Assembly (NCBI GenBank): GCA_003279765.1
Contig: QCHC01000004.1
Coordinates: 1 to 43,631, forward strand
Length of the DNA: 43,631 bases
Reading direction: 5' to 3'
Origin: Pelagibacteraceae bacterium AG-390-M19
GTDB taxonomy: Bacteria > Pseudomonadota > Alphaproteobacteria > Pelagibacterales > Pelagibacteraceae
The position numbers were made by a program, and so were the translations under genes. Positions within the stretch are counted from its first letter, which is position 1; each line of letters begins with the position of its first letter. The notes under the pieces were generated by a model. It was not told the origin of the DNA, searched no databases, and saw only the letters and a program-made list of their open reading frames with translations. Below are positions 42,745 through 43,631 of this stretch, in pieces.

Positions 42745-43631
42745 TTAATTGTTATTTTTTTCTCTTTTTTTTGCAATTAATTGGGTTAACGAATCCACCA
42801 TAGTGTCAGAAGCTTTGAATATTTCATTATTTTTAAATTCGTGAGATATATTTTTCTCAGGATTGGTTTTATCTTCAATGACTATTCCTTCATCTGGAGA
42901 ATTATTTTTAATATAAATTAACAATAGCCATTCCTCATCAAGAGCTTCATCCCACTTTATAAATATTTCTCCTGTCTCAAATCTTCTATCGATACATCTA
43001 AAAATAGACATATGTCTAGTAATGTGTCTCTTATTTAACTGAAAAACTAAACTACTGGCGCTTCTATAAAAACTTTCAAGGGCAAACTCAATTTTTTGTC
43101 TTGCCAATGTATATTCTTTTTCTTTCCTTAATAATGTTTCCCTGTCTTCATCACCTTGAATTTTTACTCCTAACGCCTCTACTCTCTCTCTTATTTTTTG
43201 ATCTCTTATTATTCGATATTTCTCTTTTAACTTCTCAATTCTCTGTTGAAGTCCTGCATAATCTTCTCTTTTTTCTTTTAATGAAATTTTTTCTAATTTT
43301 TCTAATTCTTTAACTTCCCTTACTCTGAATTTTTCAATCTGTTTTTCTAATTTTAATTGTTGTAAAAATTTCTTTTGCTTTTCAGCTTGTTCAATTCTTA
43401 ATAAAGCCTGCTCTTTTTTTAAAAATAATTTAATTTCCTTTGTTCTTTGTTTTTCTAATCTTATCTCTTCTTTTAATACTTGTTCATTTAGTTTTAATTT
43501 TAGTTCTCGCTCCTTCTGCTTTGCTTCCTGTAAAGCTAGCTTTTCCTGTCTTTCTTGCTCCTGTTTTTCGAGTTTAATTCTTCTTTGTTCATCTTTTTTA
43601 AGAACTTTGTAGTTACTGATTGTTTCAGAAA
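42745..43631 (-). CDS. Long coiled-coil protein of unknown function (N terminus outside the window)
   Basis: The frame is open from the stop at 42745 to the window edge, 294 visible residues; a TTG at 43107 is internal and not the start. The upstream two thirds is almost entirely Lys/Glu/Arg/Gln/Leu (for example KEEIRLEKQRTKEIKLFLKK and LEKLEKISLKEKREDYAGLQ), predicting a long coiled coil or single alpha-helix. The last ~115 residues look globular: SFYRSASSLVFQLNKRHITR, DEEWLLLIYIKNNSPDEG, then a charged tail REKNNN. No signal peptide or membrane helix is visible in this part. Family not recognised; cell-architecture or envelope roles are possible but unsupported. Confidence 0.8.
   Translation of the reverse strand, partial: SETISNYKVLKKDEQRRIKLEKQEQERQEKLALQEAKQKERELKLKLNEQVLKEEIRLEKQRTKEIKLFLKKEQALLRIEQAEKQKKFLQQLKLEKQIEKFRVREVKELEKLEKISLKEKREDYAGLQQRIEKLKEKYRIIRDQKIRERVEALGVKIQGDEDRETLLRKEKEYTLARQKIEFALESFYRSASSLVFQLNKRHITRHMSIFRCIDRRFETGEIFIKWDEALDEEWLLLIYIKNNSPDEGIVIEDKTNPEKNISHEFKNNEIFKASDTMVDSLTQLIAKKREKNNN

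Noticed and set aside
42745..43107. 120-residue protein starting at 43107
   Set aside because: The start would be a TTG inside a frame that is open to the window edge; it is the C-terminal part of a longer coiled-coil protein.
1..43631. tRNA, rRNA, CRISPR arrays, insertion sequences, phage or plasmid genes
   Set aside because: None was seen on either strand. Gaps between genes are all under about 170 bp and hold only the elements listed.

Overview
The window is very AT-rich, with short intergenic gaps, many 1-4 bp gene overlaps, Lys/Asn/Ile-rich proteins and long A/T homopolymers. Together with alphaproteobacterial hallmarks (a ChvG/ChvI-type two-component pair, a RegA/ActR-type regulator, the AmgK/MurU pair beside TsaE, a PuuD-type urate oxidase), this points to a streamlined marine alphaproteobacterium of the SAR11/Pelagibacter type. 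The assignment rests on gene style and content, not on a marker gene. No tRNA, rRNA, CRISPR array, insertion sequence or phage gene was seen.

Layout. 1-5.2 kb: a cyclopropane-fatty-acid synthase cut by the window edge, a DapA/NanA-type aldolase and a membrane J-domain protein (minus strand), then oligopeptidase B and a small heat-shock protein behind a probable RNA thermometer. 5.2-12.4 kb: purine uptake, with an NCS2 xanthine/urate permease behind a structured leader, a small lipoprotein, a cytidine-deaminase-fold enzyme and a four-gene BMP-type nucleoside ABC transporter. 12.4-22.8 kb: a purine-catabolic island. The minus-strand operon runs uraH-xdhA-xdhB-guaD-puuD-phosphoribosyltransferase. 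Diverging from it is uraD-allantoicase-allA-puuE on the plus strand, followed by a lone cytochrome c and a two-piece xdhC. 22.8-31.4 kb: DUF1330, AlkA-type glycosylase, EamA exporter, MsrA, sulfurtransferase, an RND efflux pair, a lytic-transglycosylase-like lipoprotein and phosphoglycerate mutase. 31.3-39.8 kb, all minus: MurU, AmgK, TsaE, AhcY, ChvG, ChvI and PolA. 39.9-43.6 kb: BioY, a RegA-type regulator broken by a one-base shift in an A9 tract, an ornithine/lysine decarboxylase with a leader/terminator, an apparent remnant of a deoxyhypusine-synthase-like gene, and two unrecognised minus-strand genes.

How the genes fit together. Guanine is deaminated by GuaD to xanthine. XdhAB, matured by XdhC, oxidises xanthine to urate. 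Membrane PuuD, apparently passing electrons to the separate cytochrome c, makes 5-hydroxyisourate. UraH and UraD yield allantoin, PuuE yields allantoate, and allantoicase plus AllA release glyoxylate and two urea. The phosphoribosyltransferase at the end of the catabolic operon offers a salvage exit. No urease, molybdenum-cofactor gene or dedicated regulator lies in the window.

The points most worth a second look are the urate oxidase with its cytochrome in trans, the candidate switch before the NCS2 permease, the ROSE-like thermometer before hsp20, the A9 frameshift in regA, and the decarboxylase region with its terminator-spanning leader ORF and downstream gene remnant.
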